A stretch of 64,000 bases of DNA from Aquamicrobium zhengzhouense (lineage in GTDB: Bacteria > Pseudomonadota > Alphaproteobacteria > Rhizobiales > Rhizobiaceae): NCBI RefSeq assembly GCF_016124105.1, contig NZ_JADGMQ010000011.1:1-64000 (forward strand), given 5' to 3'. The notes below the pieces were generated by a model. The model saw nothing but the letters and a program-made list of their open reading frames with translations. It was not told where the DNA came from and did not search any database. Position numbers and translations under genes: made by a program. Within the stretch, counting starts at the first letter, position 1, and each line of letters starts with the position of its first letter. Shown one piece after another: positions 36,422 through 45,707 of this stretch.

Positions 36422-37600
36422 CTATCGTGCCAGATCGGCAACCACCGCGTCGAGCACGATCATGCCCGCAGGGGTTGCACGCAGACGTGAATTGCCGACC
36501 GGAGCGACGACGCCCTCCTCCTGCAGCACGGAAATCCGGCGCGAAGACAAGGACCGACCGGCCAGCGTCTCGTAGCGGACAAGGTCGATTCCCTCAGTTA
36601 GGCGAAGGCCCATCAGCAAATATTCGTCGGCTTCCTCAGAACGGGTCAGCACTTCGCCGCCAATCACGCCGTGGCCCTTGAGCTCGACGAGGTCGAGCCA
36701 CCTTTCCGGGAGCCGCTCGGTGAAGGTGACGGTCCGACGGTCGTTCTCAATGAAGCGCCCGTGCGCGCCGGGTCCGATGCCGGCATATTCGCCATAGCGC
36801 CAGTAGACCAGATTGTGCTGGCTTTCCGCGCCCGGGCGGGCGTGGTTGGAAATCTCATATGCCGGAAGACCGCGTGCCGCCGTCACTTCCTGCGTCAGCT
36901 GGTAAAGATCGGCCGCATGATCCGGCTCAGGCATGACGAATTTGCCGGCCGCATGCAGCTGGAAGAAGCGCGTGCCCTCCTCCAGCGTCAACTGGTAGAG
37001 CGACAGGTGGTCGGCAGCATGATCGATAGCAGCGTTAAGCTCGGCTTCCCAAGCCTCAAGGCTCTGGTTTGGCCGCGCATAGATGAGATCAAAGGACAGA
37101 CGCGGAAAGGTCTCCCGTGCAAGGCGAATCGCGCCCAGCGCCTGCTCGACATTGTGCAGACGGCCAAGGAAGCGCAGATCGGCATCATTGAGCGCCTGCA
37201 CACCAAGGGAGACGCGGTTGACGCCTGCATCGCGATAGCCGCGAAAACGTTCGGCCTCGACCGAGGATGGATTTGCCTCAAGCGTGACTTCGATGCCAGC
37301 CGGGACAGTCCAGTGGCGAGCAACACTTTCCAGAACCGCGCCCACCGTCTCAGGCTTCATCAGCGAGGGCGTGCCACCTCCAAGGAAGATCGAGGTGACG
37401 GTGCGTGCGCCGGTGCGCTCGCGCATGGTTGCCATCTCGCGATCAAAGGCCGCTGCATAGCGCTCCTGATCGACCGGCTGATGGCGAACATGGCTGTTGA
37501 AGTCACAATAAGGGCATTTGGCCGCGCAAAACGGCCAGTGAACGTAAATGCCAAAGCCAGGATCGCTCAATGGAAAGCTCCGGTGTTGCCGCGCCCGCAA
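36422..37600 (-). CDS. hemW: HemW, radical-SAM haem chaperone (coproporphyrinogen oxidase-like)
   Basis: The 392-residue protein has the radical-SAM signature CAAKCPYC (Cys25, Cys29, Cys32) after GIYVHWPF, then GGGTPSL and the SLYQLTLEEGT region of HemW. HemW binds haem and inserts it into respiratory enzymes; it lacks true coproporphyrinogen oxidase activity in tested cases. The best start is a TTG at 37600, seven bases after the rdgB stop; no ATG or GTG lies before the conserved core. The gene is part of the minus-strand rph-VOC-rdgB-hemW run. Confidence 0.93.
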   Translation of the reverse strand: MRARQHRSFPLSDPGFGIYVHWPFCAAKCPYCDFNSHVRHQPVDQERYAAAFDREMATMRERTGARTVTSIFLGGGTPSLMKPETVGAVLESVARHWTVPAGIEVTLEANPSSVEAERFRGYRDAGVNRVSLGVQALNDADLRFLGRLHNVEQALGAIRLARETFPRLSFDLIYARPNQSLEAWEAELNAAIDHAADHLSLYQLTLEEGTRFFQLHAAGKFVMPEPDHAADLYQLTQEVTAARGLPAYEISNHARPGAESQHNLVYWRYGEYAGIGPGAHGRFIENDRRTVTFTERLPERWLDLVELKGHGVIGGEVLTRSEEADEYLLMGLRLTEGIDLVRYETLAGRSLSSRRISVLQEEGVVAPVGNSRLRATPAGMIVLDAVVADLAR

Positions 37601-37606
37601 ATCAAC

Positions 37607-38254
37607 CTATGCGGCTCCCAGCCTGGTCCTGGCGAAGAGCGCGAAGGCGCGGGCGCGGTGGGAGAGGCCAAGGTCTCCTCGCCCTGCTTCCCATGAATGT
37701 TTCTGCGAAGCCGGCATTTCGCCGAAGGTCTCCTCATAGCCGTTTGGCTGAAAGACCGGGTCATAGCCAAAGCCTTTCTCACCACGCGGCGGCCAGACCA
37801 GCGTACCTTCGACTTCGCCACGGAAATACTCGGCGTGGCCATCTGGCCAGGCAAGGCACAGCACGGCCACGAACCTGCCGGTCCGCTTGTCCGGCGTCGT
37901 CGCCCCCTCCTGCTGAAGCAAATGTTCGACCTTGCGCATTGCCATGTCGAAATCGCGGCCATTGCCGGTCTCAGCCCAGTCGGCAGTGTAAACGCCCGGC
38001 GCGCCACCCAGCGCGTCAACGACGAGACCGCTATCGTCGGACAATGCGGGCAAGCCGGTCGCGGAGGCGGCTGCAAAAGCCTTGGTGTAGGCGTTCTGCT
38101 CAAATGTGGTGCCGGTTTCTTCCGGCTCCGGCAGATTGTATTCGGCGGCTGATTTCGCCTCGATGCCGAAGGGACCGATCAGGTCGGCAATCTCGGCAAT
38201 CTTGCCCTTGTTGTGGCTCGCAACCACGAGCTTTCCGCCTTCGAATTTGCGCAT
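37607..38254 (-). CDS. rdgB: RdgB/HAM1 non-canonical purine NTP pyrophosphatase
   Basis: The 215-residue protein has the HAM1 motif [13 protein letters not shown], the substrate loop [20 protein letters not shown] and FGYDPVFQP. It hydrolyses ITP, dITP and XTP to monophosphates, keeping deaminated purines out of nucleic acids. The ATG at 38254 has a GGGGA ribosome site seven bases upstream and overlaps the stop of the VOC gene as TGATG, showing translational coupling. It leads into hemW, as in many alphaproteobacteria. Confidence 0.96.
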   Translation of the reverse strand: MRKFEGGKLVVASHNKGKIAEIADLIGPFGIEAKSAAEYNLPEPEETGTTFEQNAYTKAFAAASATGLPALSDDSGLVVDALGGAPGVYTADWAETGNGRDFDMAMRKVEHLLQQEGATTPDKRTGRFVAVLCLAWPDGHAEYFRGEVEGTLVWPPRGEKGFGYDPVFQPNGYEETFGEMPASQKHSWEAGRGDLGLSHRARAFALFARTRLGAA

Positions 38255-38664
38255 CAAAGTCCCCATATTCTCGGTTCGGCCATTTCCAGCGAGTTGCCGG
38301 CCGGGTCGCGAAAGTAGATCGAGCGACCGCCATTGGGCCACTCGAAGTCCGTTTCGATTTCTACGCCATGCGCCTCAAGATGCGCCTTCAGACGCACGAT
38401 CTCATCGGCAGTCCCACGGAAGCACAGATGGCCCGGACCTCGTGCCCCATGCGGAGGCACCGGCAAAGGCGCATCCGGCGCCGGCGGGCGTGACGTCATC
38501 TGAGCGTTAAATAGAAGAAGCACGCCTTCGCCACAGCGGAAAAAGGCATGCCGTCCCTCGGCTCGCACGATATTTTCCAGTCCCAGCACCTCGCCATAAA
38601 AAGCCTCCGCCTTGTCGAGATCATCGACATAGAGCGCGGCTTCGAGGATGCCGGTTGGTGTCAT
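38254..38664 (-). CDS. VOC-superfamily (glyoxalase/bleomycin-resistance-like) protein
   Basis: The 136-residue protein has the paired beta-alpha-beta-beta-beta repeats of the vicinal oxygen chelate fold: [24 protein letters not shown] at the start and [17 protein letters not shown] at the end. Metal ligands likely include His86 (GHLCF) and a C-terminal Glu. The substrate is not determinable. It is sandwiched between rph and rdgB in what looks like a single transcript. Confidence 0.88.
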   Translation of the reverse strand: MTPTGILEAALYVDDLDKAEAFYGEVLGLENIVRAEGRHAFFRCGEGVLLLFNAQMTSRPPAPDAPLPVPPHGARGPGHLCFRGTADEIVRLKAHLEAHGVEIETDFEWPNGGRSIYFRDPAGNSLEMAEPRIWGL

Positions 38665-38667
38665 ACC

Positions 38668-39384
38668 CTATGCTATCGCCATCTTCTGCAGGTTGACCAG
38701 CCGTGCGATGCCATTCTTCGCAAGCCCCATCAGCGCTGCGAATTCCTCTTCCGAGAAGGGCTCGCCCTCTGCGGTGCCCTGCACCTCAACGATGCCGCCC
38801 TTGCCGGTCAAGACGAAGTTCGCGTCGGTCTGGGCCGAGGAATCCTCATCATAATCGAGGTCGATCACCGGAACGCCATTGTGGATACCGCAGGAGATCG
38901 CGGCGACATGGTCCTTGAGAACCCGCTGCACGCTGATCATCTGGCGCGTTTCCATCCATTTCAGGCAATCGTGAAGTGCGACAAAGCCGCCGGTGATCGC
39001 CGCAGTGCGGGTGCCGCCATCGGCCTGGATCACGTCGCAGTCAACCGTGATCTGAACTTCGCCCAGCGCCTGCAGATCGACGACCGCGCGCAGCGAGCGG
39101 CCGATGAGACGCTGGATCTCCAGCGTGCGACCGCCCTGCTTGCCAGACGAGGCCTCACGACGCATGCGCTCACCGGTCGAGCGCGGCAGCATGCCGTATT
39201 CAGCCGTGACCCAGCCCTTGCCGGAATTGCGCAGCCAGGACGGGACGCGCTCCTCGAGGCTTGCCGTGCACAGCACATGCGTATCTCCGAAGCGCACGAG
39301 ACATGACCCCTCGGCATGCTTCGATACGTTGCGTTCGAAGGAGATCGCCCGCATCTCGTCGGGCTGGCGCTTTGATGGCCGCAT
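38668..39384 (-). CDS. rph: Ribonuclease PH
   Basis: The 238-residue phosphorolytic exoribonuclease has the exact family length. It has [50 protein letters not shown] and the [16 protein letters not shown] site. It trims tRNA 3' ends using phosphate. The ATG at 39384 ([12 protein letters not shown]) was chosen over an upstream ATG that adds 19 unrelated residues. It is transcribed divergently from hrcA and is the first gene of the minus-strand run leading to hemW. Confidence 0.97.
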   Translation of the reverse strand: MRPSKRQPDEMRAISFERNVSKHAEGSCLVRFGDTHVLCTASLEERVPSWLRNSGKGWVTAEYGMLPRSTGERMRREASSGKQGGRTLEIQRLIGRSLRAVVDLQALGEVQITVDCDVIQADGGTRTAAITGGFVALHDCLKWMETRQMISVQRVLKDHVAAISCGIHNGVPVIDLDYDEDSSAQTDANFVLTGKGGIVEVQGTAEGEPFSEEEFAALMGLAKNGIARLVNLQKMAIA

Positions 39385-39516
39385 GGTACAGATCCTGTTT
39401 GATATGCTCCGGCTTGTAGCCGTGCCTCGCGTCAGGCGCAATGCAAGAGCGTCAAGCTTGCTTTGCTTAAAGCCGGCAGCTCATTATATCTAGCTCATCA
39501 GAAGCAGAGACAAGCG

Positions 39517-40587
39517 ATGACGAAACCGTTGGTCGATCAGCAATTGCAGTCGCTTGACGCCCGGTCTCGCGAAATCTTTCGGATGATTGTCGAATCGTAT
39601 CTGAGGGATGGCGAACCGCTGGGCTCGCGCAACATTTCTCGCTTGCTGCCACAGGCGCTGTCGCCGGCTACCATCCGGAACGTGATGAGCGATCTTGAGC
39701 ATCTTGGGCTCGTCTATGCGCCACACGTTTCCGCAGGGCGTATGCCGACGCAAGCCGGGCTGCGCTTTTTCGTCGATGCCTTCATGGAGATCGGTGATCT
39801 TGCCGACGAAGAACGTCGATCCATCGAAGCGCAAGTCAAGGCGTCCGGAGAGGGCTCCTCGCTTGAGCATATGCTGACGGAAGCCAGCCAGATGCTGTCC
39901 GGCATGTCGCGAGGCGCAGGACTGGTTCTAGCAACCAAGGCTGAGGTTCCGCTCAAGCATATCGAATTCATCCAGCTTGAGCCGACAAAGGCTCTGGCCG
40001 TTCTGGTCTCGCAAAATGGCGAAGTGGAAAACCGGGTTCTGGAGCTTCCTGTCGGCACGACCGCATCACAGCTGCACGAAGCCTCGAACTTCCTGAACGC
40101 CCACATCCGCGGACGCACACTTGCGGAAGTAAAAACCGAAATCTCGCGACTGAAGGAAGAGACGAAAGCGGCACTCGACCTCCTTTCGCAGGACCTTGTC
40201 GAGCGCGGGCTTGCAGTCTGGGCAGGAGCTGAGGGCGGACTTCCGGCGCGACTGATAGTACGGGGCCGCGCCAACCTCCTGGAAAACATCTCCGCGCAAA
40301 CGGATCTGGATCTGGTCCGGCACCTCTTTGACGATCTGGAGACGAAGGAAGGGCTTCTCCAGCTGCTCGGCCTTGCCGAGGATGGTGAAGGGGTCCGCAT
40401 CTTCATCGGCTCGGAGAACAAGCTGTTTTCGCTGTCAGGGTCGTCTCTGGTGGTCGCACCCTACCGCGACAAGGATTCGCGCGTAATCGGTGCGCTTGGC
40501 GTCATTGGCCCCACGCGATTGAACTATGCCCGGATCGTGCCGATGGTCGATTACACGGCGCAGATGATCAGCCGAATGTTGCGCTGA
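39517..40587 (+). CDS. hrcA: Heat-inducible transcription repressor HrcA
   Basis: The 356-residue protein has an N-terminal winged helix ([20 protein letters not shown] then [14 protein letters not shown]) and the HrcA core domain ending in [21 protein letters not shown]. HrcA represses groESL and dnaK-type operons at CIRCE elements and is stabilised by GroEL. No CIRCE repeat is seen upstream of hrcA or of grpE, so targets are likely elsewhere. The ATG at 39517 was used; the frame is open 18 codons further. grpE lies about 750 bases downstream, with a nuclease gene between on the other strand. Confidence 0.95.
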   Translation: MTKPLVDQQLQSLDARSREIFRMIVESYLRDGEPLGSRNISRLLPQALSPATIRNVMSDLEHLGLVYAPHVSAGRMPTQAGLRFFVDAFMEIGDLADEERRSIEAQVKASGEGSSLEHMLTEASQMLSGMSRGAGLVLATKAEVPLKHIEFIQLEPTKALAVLVSQNGEVENRVLELPVGTTASQLHEASNFLNAHIRGRTLAEVKTEISRLKEETKAALDLLSQDLVERGLAVWAGAEGGLPARLIVRGRANLLENISAQTDLDLVRHLFDDLETKEGLLQLLGLAEDGEGVRIFIGSENKLFSLSGSSLVVAPYRDKDSRVIGALGVIGPTRLNYARIVPMVDYTAQMISRMLR

Positions 40588-40602
40588 TCATCCAGAGCGC
40601 GT

Positions 40603-41172
40603 CTAGCTGCACCACTGTGCCTTGCGACCAGCCCAACGCTGCGCAAGGCCTTCGCGCACCAAAATCTCGCCCGCTTCGCCAGCGCCGGTTTTGACGAGGG
40701 CGAGTGTGCGGCCATATCGGTCAGTCCCACTGCGATCGAGGAGCAGATCCTGGCTTGCGAGGATTTCGCTAAGGCGCTGTGTTGCTTGCTGGGCAAGTTC
40801 ACGCTCGCGCGGGCATGCCCCCCTCACCTCCGGCGCATCGATGCTCTGAATGCGCACCTTCTCACCGTTGATCCAGAACGTGTCGCCATCGACAACGCAG
40901 GTGGCCCGCTTGCCGGCACCGCAGATCGGCATCGGTCGCATCCTCGCGACAAGCGCGACGGGTTCAGCTCGCTGCTCTGGGTAACCCACCAATTTGCGCG
41001 AAAAATCCACGAGCGCGGGTGCATAGCGCTCGATGCCTGACGCGCCGAACACGGCAAACCCAACACCACCTAACAGAAGAAAGCTGACGAGCGCCCCGCG
41101 ACCGCGACGTCCCCGCGACCTTGTGGAGGCGAAATTTCCCCTAGGGGCCCGGCGGGCCTTGTTGCTGCGCAT
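40603..41172 (-). CDS. Membrane-anchored thermonuclease-family (SNase-like) protein
   Basis: The 189-residue product has a basic N-terminus, a membrane segment at about residues 27-45 and a staphylococcal-nuclease-like OB-fold domain. The motifs are CVVDGDTFWINGEKVRIQSI, DAPEVRG and the DRYGRTLALV catalytic strand. The domain is short and probably faces the periplasm. The ATG at 41172 has an AAGGAG ribosome site. It lies tail to tail with hrcA (15 bases apart) and back to back with grpE. Confidence 0.88.
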   Translation of the reverse strand: MRSNKARRAPRGNFASTRSRGRRGRGALVSFLLLGGVGFAVFGASGIERYAPALVDFSRKLVGYPEQRAEPVALVARMRPMPICGAGKRATCVVDGDTFWINGEKVRIQSIDAPEVRGACPRERELAQQATQRLSEILASQDLLLDRSGTDRYGRTLALVKTGAGEAGEILVREGLAQRWAGRKAQWCS

Positions 41173-41271
41173 GCACTGCTCCTTTGTTGAAGCAGCGGTA
41201 GCAGCGCGAAGTTGACCAAAGCTTATGAAACAAAACCGCCCCAACCGCGACGCCTTCGAGGCGGCTCGCCC

Positions 41272-41300
41272 CTTGATTTTCAGCCGACGAACCTCGATAT
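41272..41300 (+). promoter_or_regulatory. Possible sigma-32 promoter of grpE
   Basis: CTTGAT at 41272-41277 and CCTCGATAT at 41292-41300 resemble the CTTGAA / CC-ATAT elements of alphaproteobacterial heat-shock promoters, about 40 bases before the grpE ATG. The match is partial. Confidence 0.4.
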
Positions 41301-41339
41301 CGAGCGCAACTTGTAAAACATTCAGGACGGGATCAGGCG

Positions 41340-42023
41340 ATGAGCGAACAGCCAAAAGACGAACGCACGCCCGAAAACACTGCGGCGAAAACCGAATACG
41401 CAGAGACGGCAGCGACCGGTGAGGCTTTCCAGGCCGACGAGGCCGCTCAGGCGCAGGCACAGGATGCCGATTATGAGGCAGTCGTGCGCCTGATGAAGGA
41501 AAATGAAGAACTGAAGGATCGCGCGCTGCGACTGGCAGCCGAGATGGAGAACCTGCGCCGCCGCACGCAGCGCGACGTGCAGGACGCCAAGTCCTACGCG
41601 ATCTCGAACTTCGCTCGCGACATGCTGCAGGTTTCCGACAATCTCGACCGGGCGCTGGCAGCAATTCCTGCCGAGGCGAAGGAAAGCGGCGACGTTGGCT
41701 TCAAGGCGCTGATCGAGGGTGTCGAACTGACCGGTCGCGCCATGCTTTCTGCCATGGAGCGTCATGGCGTGAAGCGTCTCGACCCCGAAGGCGAGCGTTT
41801 CGATCCCAATTTCCATCAGGCAATGTTTGAGGTCCCGAACCCGGAAGTTCCGGCCAATACGGTCGTGCAGGTCGTTCAGACCGGCTTCATCATCGGTGAC
41901 CGCGTGTTGCGCCCGGCAATGGTTGGCGTATCGAAGGGCGGCCCGAAGCCGGCTCCGGCGGCAGAACCTGCTGCTCAGGCAGAGCCCGGCCCCGTTAACG
42001 GCAACGCCGAAAAGGACGCCTAA
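41340..42023 (+). CDS. grpE: Nucleotide exchange factor GrpE
   Basis: The 227-residue protein has an acidic disordered N-terminus, a long coiled coil (residues about 45-105, with [17 protein letters not shown]) and a C-terminal beta domain ([34 protein letters not shown]). It releases ADP from DnaK as a dimer in the cytoplasm. The C-terminal 25 residues are an Ala/Pro-rich tail. It lies near hrcA and behind a possible heat-shock promoter. Confidence 0.97.
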   Translation: MSEQPKDERTPENTAAKTEYAETAATGEAFQADEAAQAQAQDADYEAVVRLMKENEELKDRALRLAAEMENLRRRTQRDVQDAKSYAISNFARDMLQVSDNLDRALAAIPAEAKESGDVGFKALIEGVELTGRAMLSAMERHGVKRLDPEGERFDPNFHQAMFEVPNPEVPANTVVQVVQTGFIIGDRVLRPAMVGVSKGGPKPAPAAEPAAQAEPGPVNGNAEKDA

Positions 42024-42070
42024 CTTTTCTTTAGTCGCGGCTTCCGGTAACCAGTCACCAGGAGGCCGCG

Positions 42071-42703
42071 ATGGACCGGATTGTCTTTCTAGATTACGCT
42101 GGCGTAGCCGTCTTTGCGGCGACCGGCGCACTTGCCGCCTCGCGAAAGGAGCTCGACATTATCGGGTTCCTTTTTTTTGCGGGTCTGACCGGAATTGGCG
42201 GCGGTACGATTCGCGACCTCATCCTTGGGGTGCCGGTCTTCTGGGTGCCCAACCCTGACTATCTGCTCGTCTGTACGGGGGTTGCCATCCTCGTCTACTT
42301 CGCGGCGCATCTGATCGAATCCCGATACAAATTGCTGCTCTGGCTCGACGCGCTGGGGCTGGCTGCCTACTGCGTGTTTGGCGCGTGGAAGGCTCTGGTC
42401 GTAACGGGATCGGCTCCGATAGCCATCGTCATGGGGATGATCACGGCAACGTTCGGCGGCATATTGCGCGATCAGATTGCAGGCGAACCTTCGGTCCTGA
42501 TGCGTCCGGAAATCTATGTCACTGCCGCAATGGCAGGAGCTGTCGTTTTCACGGCGTTGCACATTATGGGAATGCCGCTGTTGGGTTCGGTCATGCCAGC
42601 ATTTCTGACTGCCTTCGTAATCCGGGGGGGAGCGCTGAAATTCGGCTGGTCATTTCCGCCCTATCGGAGCCGCCCAGGCAGGCGGCCCGAAGATATTCCG
42701 TGA
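42071..42703 (+). CDS. Trimeric intracellular cation (TRIC/YadS) channel-family protein
   Basis: The 210-residue membrane protein has seven predicted spans built from two repeats, each with a glycine-rich GGGTIRDL / GGILRDQI motif typical of the TRIC (former UPF0126) family. Homologues form trimeric cation channels; the physiological ion in bacteria is unclear. It follows grpE by 47 bases on the same strand with a GGAGG ribosome site, so it may share its transcript. It converges on the adenosine-kinase gene. Confidence 0.9.
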   Translation: MDRIVFLDYAGVAVFAATGALAASRKELDIIGFLFFAGLTGIGGGTIRDLILGVPVFWVPNPDYLLVCTGVAILVYFAAHLIESRYKLLLWLDALGLAAYCVFGAWKALVVTGSAPIAIVMGMITATFGGILRDQIAGEPSVLMRPEIYVTAAMAGAVVFTALHIMGMPLLGSVMPAFLTAFVIRGGALKFGWSFPPYRSRPGRRPEDIP

Positions 42704-42712
42704 GCCAACGGG

Positions 42713-43705
42713 TCAGAGCAAGCCGCGCTGCTGCGCTTCTTCGCGCAAATTCTGACGCGGACGTGGCCCGACCTGCTGAATGACAAGGCCGGCGGCAAGC
42801 GAGCCCAGCGCACCGCATTCGGCAAGGCTGCGCCCGCTCGTATAGCCGAACAGGAAGCCGGCTGCGTAAAGGTCTCCTGCCCCGGTGGTGTCCACCAGTT
42901 CAGCAATCTCCAAGGCATCAACTTCAACCGTTTCGTCGCCGCGCACCACGACAGAGCCCCGCTCCGATCGCGTGATGGCCGCAAGCTTGCAGTCCTTGCG
43001 AACGGCATCCAGAGCCGCCTCGAAAGATTCCGTCTGGTAGAGCGACTTGACCTCGCTCTCATTGGCAAAGACGATATCAACGATCCCCGCGCGCATGAGG
43101 TCGAGAAACTCGTCGCGGTAGCGGTCAACGCAGAAGGGATCGGAGAGCGACATCGCAAATTCGCGCCCCGCCGCATGCGCGTGGGTTGCAGTCAGACGGA
43201 TCGCATCCTTGGCGCGGGGCGGATCCCACAGATAGCCCTCGAAATAGGTGACGAGCGCGCCCTTGGCCTTTTCTTCCTCGACATCCTCAGGCCCAAGCTC
43301 GACGCAGGCACCAAGATAAGTGTTCATTGAGCGCTCGCCATCGGGCGTCACAAAAATCATCGAGCGTGCAGTTGGCGGGGCGGAATTCAGCGGATTGGTG
43401 TCGAACGCGACGCCTTGCGCACGAATGTCGTGCGTGAAAATCTGGCCCAGATGATCGTTGCTGACCTTGCCGAAATAGGCTGAGCGAGCGCCAAAGCTGG
43501 CCAGTCCTGCCGCTGTGTTTCCGGCGCTGCCGCCTGACGTCTCGATCGCCGGACCCATGCGGCTGTAGAGCAGCTCTGCGCGCTCGGCATCGATCAGGTT
43601 CATTGCGCCCTTGATGATGCCGTTCTCCACGAGAAAGGCTTCATCACAGCGCGCTATGATGTCGACAATCGCATTGCCAATGCAAAGCACGTCGTACTGG
43701 CTCAT
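42713..43705 (-). CDS. Adenosine kinase-like PfkB-family carbohydrate kinase
   Basis: The 330-residue PfkB kinase starts YDVLCIGNAIVDII and has the ETSGGSAGNTAAGLASFG substrate loop and VDTTGAGDLYAAGFLFG with the catalytic Asp. In rhizobia this family is annotated as adenosine kinase, making AMP from adenosine; inosine or ribose-type sugars are alternatives. The ATG at 43705 has a GGAG ribosome site. It is a single gene. Confidence 0.88.
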   Translation of the reverse strand: MSQYDVLCIGNAIVDIIARCDEAFLVENGIIKGAMNLIDAERAELLYSRMGPAIETSGGSAGNTAAGLASFGARSAYFGKVSNDHLGQIFTHDIRAQGVAFDTNPLNSAPPTARSMIFVTPDGERSMNTYLGACVELGPEDVEEEKAKGALVTYFEGYLWDPPRAKDAIRLTATHAHAAGREFAMSLSDPFCVDRYRDEFLDLMRAGIVDIVFANESEVKSLYQTESFEAALDAVRKDCKLAAITRSERGSVVVRGDETVEVDALEIAELVDTTGAGDLYAAGFLFGYTSGRSLAECGALGSLAAGLVIQQVGPRPRQNLREEAQQRGLL

Positions 43706-43810
43706 TTGATACTCCGGAAGATCCCGCAAACGGTCGTTTCCGGGTTTTGAATTGTCTGACGGATTTAACCGCTGAGGCTTTAATTGCAAGGTTTTACGAT
43801 CTGACCCTTC

Positions 43811-43827
43811 GCAAGGTGCAACCTTGC
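43811..43827. promoter_or_regulatory. Perfect palindrome GCAAGGT-GCA-ACCTTGC
   Basis: A 7-base inverted repeat with a three-base centre lies in the divergent region between the adenosine-kinase-like gene (start 43705) and the EI24/CysZ-like gene (start 43874), 47 bases before the latter. It resembles an operator; the regulator is unknown. Confidence 0.4.
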
Positions 43828-43873
43828 CGCGCGGCAGGCCGCCACCTATTTCCTCTTGAGCATAGGAGATGCC

Positions 43874-44599
43874 ATGATCCTGGAAGCCGCGAGTGCCGCC
43901 GCCGCCCGACTTTTCACTCCTGAGTTTCGCTCGGTCCTCTACAAGTCTCTGGGCCTGACAATCCTAGCGCTTATTGGCCTCTGGTTTCTCATTACCGGCG
44001 CCTTCGAAGCTCTTGCCTTGCCGCCTCTTTTGAGTTTCTTGCCCGATCTTCCCGATTGGACCAGTTGGCTTGGCTGGATTGCCGCGATCTTTGCAGGCAT
44101 AGCGCTTGCTCTCGGTCTTGGCTTGCTGATCGCGCCGGTCACAGCGCTCATTGCGGGGCTTTTCCAGGATGATGTGGCGGAGATCATCGAGAGGGAAGAT
44201 TATCCGCAAGATGGCCTAGGCCGAGCCTTGCCGCTGGTCACCTCGATTATCGTCTCTCTCAAATTCCTGGGTCTCGTCATCGCCGGCAATCTGCTTGCGT
44301 TGTTTCTGCTTCTGATCCCCGGCGTCAACTTCATCGCCTTCTTCGTCGTCAACGGCTACCTGATCGGGCGCGAGTTCTTCGAGTTCGCGGCCATGCGCTA
44401 TCGCAGCGAGGCGGAGGCCAAGGCGCTGCGGCGCAGGCACGCCGGCACGGTGTTCATCGGCGGCCTGGTGATCGCGGCCGTTCTTTCCGTCCCGATCCTC
44501 AACCTGCTCGGCCCGATCTTTGCCGCGGCGATGATGGTGCATCTTCACAAGGCGGTGTCTGCGCGCGAAAGCGCCAGCCAAAGATCGCTGCCCGGTTGA
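43874..44599 (+). CDS. EI24/CysZ-like membrane protein (putative sulfate transporter family)
   Basis: The 241-residue protein has four or more hydrophobic segments and the EI24-domain pattern of CysZ: GLFQDDVAEIIEREDYP in a loop, then LIPGVNFIAFFVVNGYLIGREFFEFAAMR. CysZ imports sulfate in enteric bacteria, but alphaproteobacterial members are less well characterised. The ATG at 43874 has an AGGAG ribosome site. It is a monocistronic-looking gene, away from the sulfur module at 945-5772. Confidence 0.82.
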   Translation: MILEAASAAAARLFTPEFRSVLYKSLGLTILALIGLWFLITGAFEALALPPLLSFLPDLPDWTSWLGWIAAIFAGIALALGLGLLIAPVTALIAGLFQDDVAEIIEREDYPQDGLGRALPLVTSIIVSLKFLGLVIAGNLLALFLLLIPGVNFIAFFVVNGYLIGREFFEFAAMRYRSEAEAKALRRRHAGTVFIGGLVIAAVLSVPILNLLGPIFAAAMMVHLHKAVSARESASQRSLPG

Positions 44600-44753
44600 G
44601 CAAATTGCTGTTCGCTGCTAGCCTCTGGCGGTCAGAAAAGGAGAGGCTGGTGCGGTTAGCCCAGCCCCCGCGAGGCGGGTCCTGGCCATCGGATGATCGA
44701 TGAGCCCCATGGCCTTGAACGACGCTGCACTTCCGCAGCGCGGATATGGGGTT

Positions 44754-45182
44754 ATGGACATGCAACAACAGATTTCCGTCATCACGCTCGGCATCGCAGA
44801 TCTCGTACGTTCGCGCCGCTTCTACACGTCGGGATTCGGCTGGACGCCTATCTTCGAGAACCAGGAGATCATCTTTTATCAGATGAACGGCTTTGTCCTC
44901 GGCACCTTCCTGCAGAGCTCCCTCGAAACGGACATGAACCGCGATGCTCTTTCCACCAGAAGCGCGTTTGCCTTGGCGCATAATGTAGCCGGACAGGACG
45001 ACGTCGCGCCGCTGATGGATGCTCTCGTTGCCGCCGGCGGACAGCTTTTGCGCGCCGCTGATGCACCGCCCCATGGCGGTTGCAGAGGCTATGTTGCCGA
45101 CCCTGACGGACATGCTTGGGAGATCGCGTGGAACCCGTCATGGCGCATCAGCGCGGAGGGGTATGTGACCTTCGCGGTCTAG
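44754..45182 (+). CDS. VOC-superfamily protein
   Basis: The roughly 142-residue protein has a VOC fold: QISVITLGIADLVRSRRFYTSGFGW at the start and GYVADPDGHAWEIAWNP with the terminal Glu. Glyoxalase-like metal enzymes and antibiotic-binding proteins share it. The substrate is unknown. Starts at 44754 and 44760 are both possible, with a GGGG upstream; an ATG at 44700 adds residues without VOC character. It precedes the DUF2214 gene on the same strand by 84 bases. Confidence 0.85.
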   Translation: MDMQQQISVITLGIADLVRSRRFYTSGFGWTPIFENQEIIFYQMNGFVLGTFLQSSLETDMNRDALSTRSAFALAHNVAGQDDVAPLMDALVAAGGQLLRAADAPPHGGCRGYVADPDGHAWEIAWNPSWRISAEGYVTFAV

Positions 45183-45266
45183 GCCAGCAGCGGACCGTGG
45201 GTTGACGCGAGGCAGGATCTGCATGAACCTCCCTGCCCGCGCCTGCCGCGCGGAAGGAAAGCAGTC

Positions 45267-45704
45267 ATGCTCGCCGATCTTACCCTTGCGATCTTCCACC
45301 ACGTCGTCGTCTTTGCAATTTTCGCGGTTTACGCGATCCGGGTCAGTTTCGTGCGCCCCGGGCTGCAAGGCGACGCGACAGCACGACTGGCGCGGTTCGA
45401 TGCCGCCTATGGCGGCCTCGCACTACTGGCGCTCGTCGTCGGTTTTGCTCGTGTGTTCCTTGGCCTCAAGGGCTGGGAGTATTATGGCGGCTATTGGGTG
45501 TTCTGGGCCAAGGTCACCTCATTCGCCGTTGTCGGGCTGTTATCGATCAAGCCGACGCTCGAATTCCGGAAATGGCGGAAGGTAAGCCAGTCCATCTCGG
45601 CCAGCGAGATCGCTCAGGTACAGCCGTGGATGCGCGCAGAAGGAGCCTTCCTGCTTCTGATCCTTGTCTTCGCAGCCATGATGGCAAGGGGCATCGGCTA
45701 TTAG
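45267..45704 (+). CDS. DUF2214 family membrane protein
   Basis: The 145-residue protein has four membrane spans and the DUF2214 pattern: FHHVVVFAIFAVYAIRV, then ARVFLGLKGWEYYGGYWVFWAK and a RKWRK loop. Its conserved His pair and aromatic residues resemble small haem-binding or redox membrane proteins, but no function is known. The start has a GGAAGGAAA ribosome site. It ends 3 bases from the nth stop on the other strand. Confidence 0.88.
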   Translation: MLADLTLAIFHHVVVFAIFAVYAIRVSFVRPGLQGDATARLARFDAAYGGLALLALVVGFARVFLGLKGWEYYGGYWVFWAKVTSFAVVGLLSIKPTLEFRKWRKVSQSISASEIAQVQPWMRAEGAFLLLILVFAAMMARGIGY

Positions 45705-45707
45705 GAT

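Noticed and set aside
39385-39516. A CIRCE element for HrcA
   Set aside because: No TTAGCACTC-N9-GAGTGCTAA-type repeat was found in this region or before grpE.
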